Positions 63,201 to 64,000 of a DNA stretch of 64,000 bases are shown here, one piece after another; position 1 is the stretch's first letter; each line of letters opens with the position of its first letter. The translations under genes were made by a program, and so were the position numbers. The stretch comes from CAWUKT01 sp963923035 (GTDB lineage Bacteria; Bacteroidota; Bacteroidia; J057; JADKCL01): NCBI GenBank assembly GCA_963923035.1, contig CAWUKT010000012.1:49832-113831 (forward strand), read 5' to 3'. The notes beneath the pieces were generated by a model. It was not told the DNA's origin. It made no database searches and saw nothing but the letters and a program-made list of their open reading frames with translations.

Positions 63201-64000
63201 TGATGAAGCTCTGGAAGGCCAGGAAATAGATTCAGTTGATGAAGAATCCGAGACTTCCGAAGAACCCGTTGTCGAGGAGACAGTTGATAAATCAGAGAAT
63301 GATTGGGATGAGAGCGTAGAGGAAGAAGAACGAAAAACTGAGACCTCTGTTTCGGAGGTAGGGGAAACGTTGTCCGAAGAAGATGAATTATTGGAAGATC
63401 AGGAAAGCGATTCGGATGTGGATGAATCCGAACCAGTTGAAGAAATCGGTGTCGAGGAAGCAGTTAGGGAATCTGAGAATGATTGGGATGAGGGCGCAGA
63501 GGAAGAAGAACGAGAAGCTGAAACCTCTGTCCTGGAAGTAGAGGAAACGTTGGCCGAAGAAGATGAAGTATCGGAAGAGCAGGAGGTCGATTCGGAAGAG
63601 GACGAATCGGAAATTGCTGAAGAAGCCGATGTAGAGGGAGCTGTTGACGAATCCGAAAGTGATTGGGACGAGGGCACAGAGGAAGAAGAACGAGAAGCTG
63701 AAACCTCAGTTCCAGAGGTAGAGGAGACGTTTTCCGAAGAAGAGGAAGAATCTGAAGTCGGGGGAGAATCCCTTGTCGAGGAAGTAGTAGACGAATCTGA
63801 GGATGATTGGGACGAGAACACAGGGGAAGAAGAACGAGAAGTTGAAACCTCTGTTCCGGAGTTAGGGGAAACGTTGTCGGAAGAAGATGAAGTATCGGAG
63901 GATCAGGAGGAAGAAGTATCCGTTGTCGAGGAAGCAGTATATGAGTCTGAGGATGATTGGGACGAGAACACAGGGGAAGAAGAACGAGAAGTTGAAACCT
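60295..64000 (+). CDS. Contractile injection system tape-measure protein, 3' end outside window
   Basis: The frame from ATG 60295 (MTDTELHLVQRFTFDF) is open to the right edge: 1,235 residues and no stop. The N-terminus has the CIS tape-measure (CIS_TMP) hallmark LQIHSLELDLGDLSEVDLEEEL (about 57-78) followed by a long helical part with repeated LPRxLxxL-type segments to about residue 690. Such proteins set sheath/tube length in extracellular contractile injection systems. From about 700 on it is extremely acidic with a 60-residue repeat. That part is disordered and unusual in size. First recognised structural gene of an eCIS; tail tube, sheath, baseplate and AAA genes should follow to the right. 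Confidence 0.8.
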   Translation, partial: MTDTELHLVQRFTFDFSVEELRKARLLHDRLSQVFSNRLTGIMEEVCDALHDEQYLLQIHSLELDLGDLSEVDLEEELVFKFRRALWDALSLAKLNASFHSSGRGRMVDLLSAKKHILTYFLLRGHLPGSAIHLSGSIDEIFQELLESYPEELRELLREVGSNDSVSIQRLTKRFGGPTIFEIIRLLAPDYHISIAQFIQDAARTMESRQITSFPRALNLLSEASVRVLLQSSGGQFSYTEYMDQVRLQLGAKTQQKTDAVLPLTSRDPESAASTTLQARYEPQLEVIRSIMGGEATAIDRQRAVYAWDELSRRNLSVLVGEIRRRMSRPADMFRLMEELPTNRIFNLISSLIPTQFRSLVRLVRRIIAVHSRFTLGFQAEREFRNVLYGHLVRYVLDASSKRMTYQAFAAYLKRSLELSPLLPRPMLGGWDEMVEELGNSVGSETYAKDDRDGERRKGIGKQTGAEDRAMSSGSRTAGDVSSIMEMVLELLKSGTKELKEVLFQEFAQRSPQQKTSLTHNLLQAVEVRERPQLIRSLSPSIVSGLPQLIEVLGVFFQLKSEFPRKTDLDQEAAFQWFYPLRFAMDFPGELSPPAILIRYTIEMIAAASGISPQNVLQEFNRIVSEKMSGGALGFQELLSALPAQGSFLAPLQKQSAQRSVQFEAAYFHQESNSPGTELGDLTTPSTEAWTSDSPVPAWHGVESASVGIENEWGDELEEEGEASEDQESDLAEEEVGESEGDWDENAEEEVEGQETDSVEEESEIAGEPGIEEEVGDSESDWDEVTEEEKREAETSIPEVGETLPEEDEVSEGQGGDSEEEGSEAGGEPVVEEAADESGNDWDEGAEEEEREAETSVLEVEETLSEEDEVSEDREVDSAEEESEFAGGPVVEEAVDESEDDWDGGADEEEASPSVPEPEETSPEEDEASEDQEAESIEEEFETVEEPIVEEEEANPSVLEEEKTFSEEGDEALEGQEIDSVDEESETSEEPVVEETVDKSENDWDESVEEEERKTETSVSEVGETLSEEDELLEDQESDSDVDESEPVEEIGVEEAVRESENDWDEGAEEEEREAETSVLEVEETLAEEDEVSEEQEVDSEEDESEIAEEADVEGAVDESESDWDEGTEEEEREAETSVPEVEETFSEEEEESEVGGESLVEEVVDESEDDWDENTGEEEREVETSVPELGETLSEEDEVSEDQEEEVSVVEEAVYESEDDWDENTGEEEREVET
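62518..64000 (+). repeat. Acidic 180-bp coding repeats inside the tape-measure gene
   Basis: The Asp-Trp-Asp marker (DWDE) recurs at 62518, 62635, 62815, 62995, 63301, 63481, 63661, 63805 and 63955. Most spacings are 180 nt, the others differ by whole codons (117, 306, 144, 150). A typical unit reads DWDEGAEEEEREAETSV then LEVEETLSEEDEVSE and so on. Indels keep the frame. Runs past the window end. Confidence 0.9.

Noticed and set aside
1..64000. tRNA, rRNA, insertion sequence or prophage genes
   Set aside because: I looked for T-loop motifs, transposase motifs and phage genes and found none; only the tape-measure gene has a phage-like relation.

Overview
The window looks like chromosomal DNA of a GC-rich member of the Bacteroidota, probably the class Saprospiria. 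The signs are several secreted proteins with type IX secretion (T9SS) C-terminal sorting domains, a CarboxypepD_reg/TonB-dependent receptor, LytS/LytTR signalling, an OmpA/PD40 protein, Reg_prop/Y_Y_Y sensors, the Bacteroidota form of ornithine aminotransferase, almost no Shine-Dalgarno sequences and a few TAnnTTTG promoter-like boxes. I see no tRNA, rRNA, CRISPR array, insertion sequence or phage.

Layout. 1-4.1 kb: the end of a coiled-coil protein, ffh, and the first of three related proteins with PVQ/PFQL N-termini (candidate cargo of an extracellular contractile injection system, eCIS). 4.1-13.7 kb: T9SS proteins, rocD, a sensor-like propeller protein and an rRNA/tRNA methyltransferase. 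14.2-18.5 kb: an operon-like run exbB-exbD-tonB-folC-CDF transporter. 18.5-27.3 kb, minus strand: RNase H, an M28 lipoprotein, cysS, an OmpA/PD40 protein, two rhomboids and mutL. 27.4-34.2 kb: small lipoproteins, a TPR/HMA/DUF2231 cluster, a lipoprotein methyltransferase and the second PVQ protein. 34.4-44.5 kb: a TonB receptor followed by a histidine kinase and a LytTR regulator, small secreted proteins and a glycosyltransferase. 44.5-54.3 kb: a tandem pair of unknown membrane-anchored paralogues, a secreted peptidylarginine-deiminase-like enzyme, a protein resembling the RNA polymerase beta-prime clamp, DUF481 and TPR proteins and an AraC regulator. 54.3-64 kb: sparse DNA, a membrane protein, the third PVQ protein (broken by one stop codon), an amidohydrolase lacking key metal residues, and a contractile injection system tape-measure protein with a long acidic repeat that runs off the right edge.

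The most unusual items are: (1) the protein at 49728-51401, whose N-terminal half matches RpoC motif by motif, including the sigma-binding clamp helices, but has no catalytic part; (2) two intergenic arrays with an exact 21-bp (or 42-bp) period built from dyad-symmetric units, at 6048-6401 and 31453-31741; (3) the three scattered PVQ-leader paralogues together with the tape-measure gene, which suggest an eCIS whose main locus lies to the right of the window; (4) a roughly 100-bp element present twice in divergent intergenic regions. All functional statements rest on reading motifs by eye; no database search was run.
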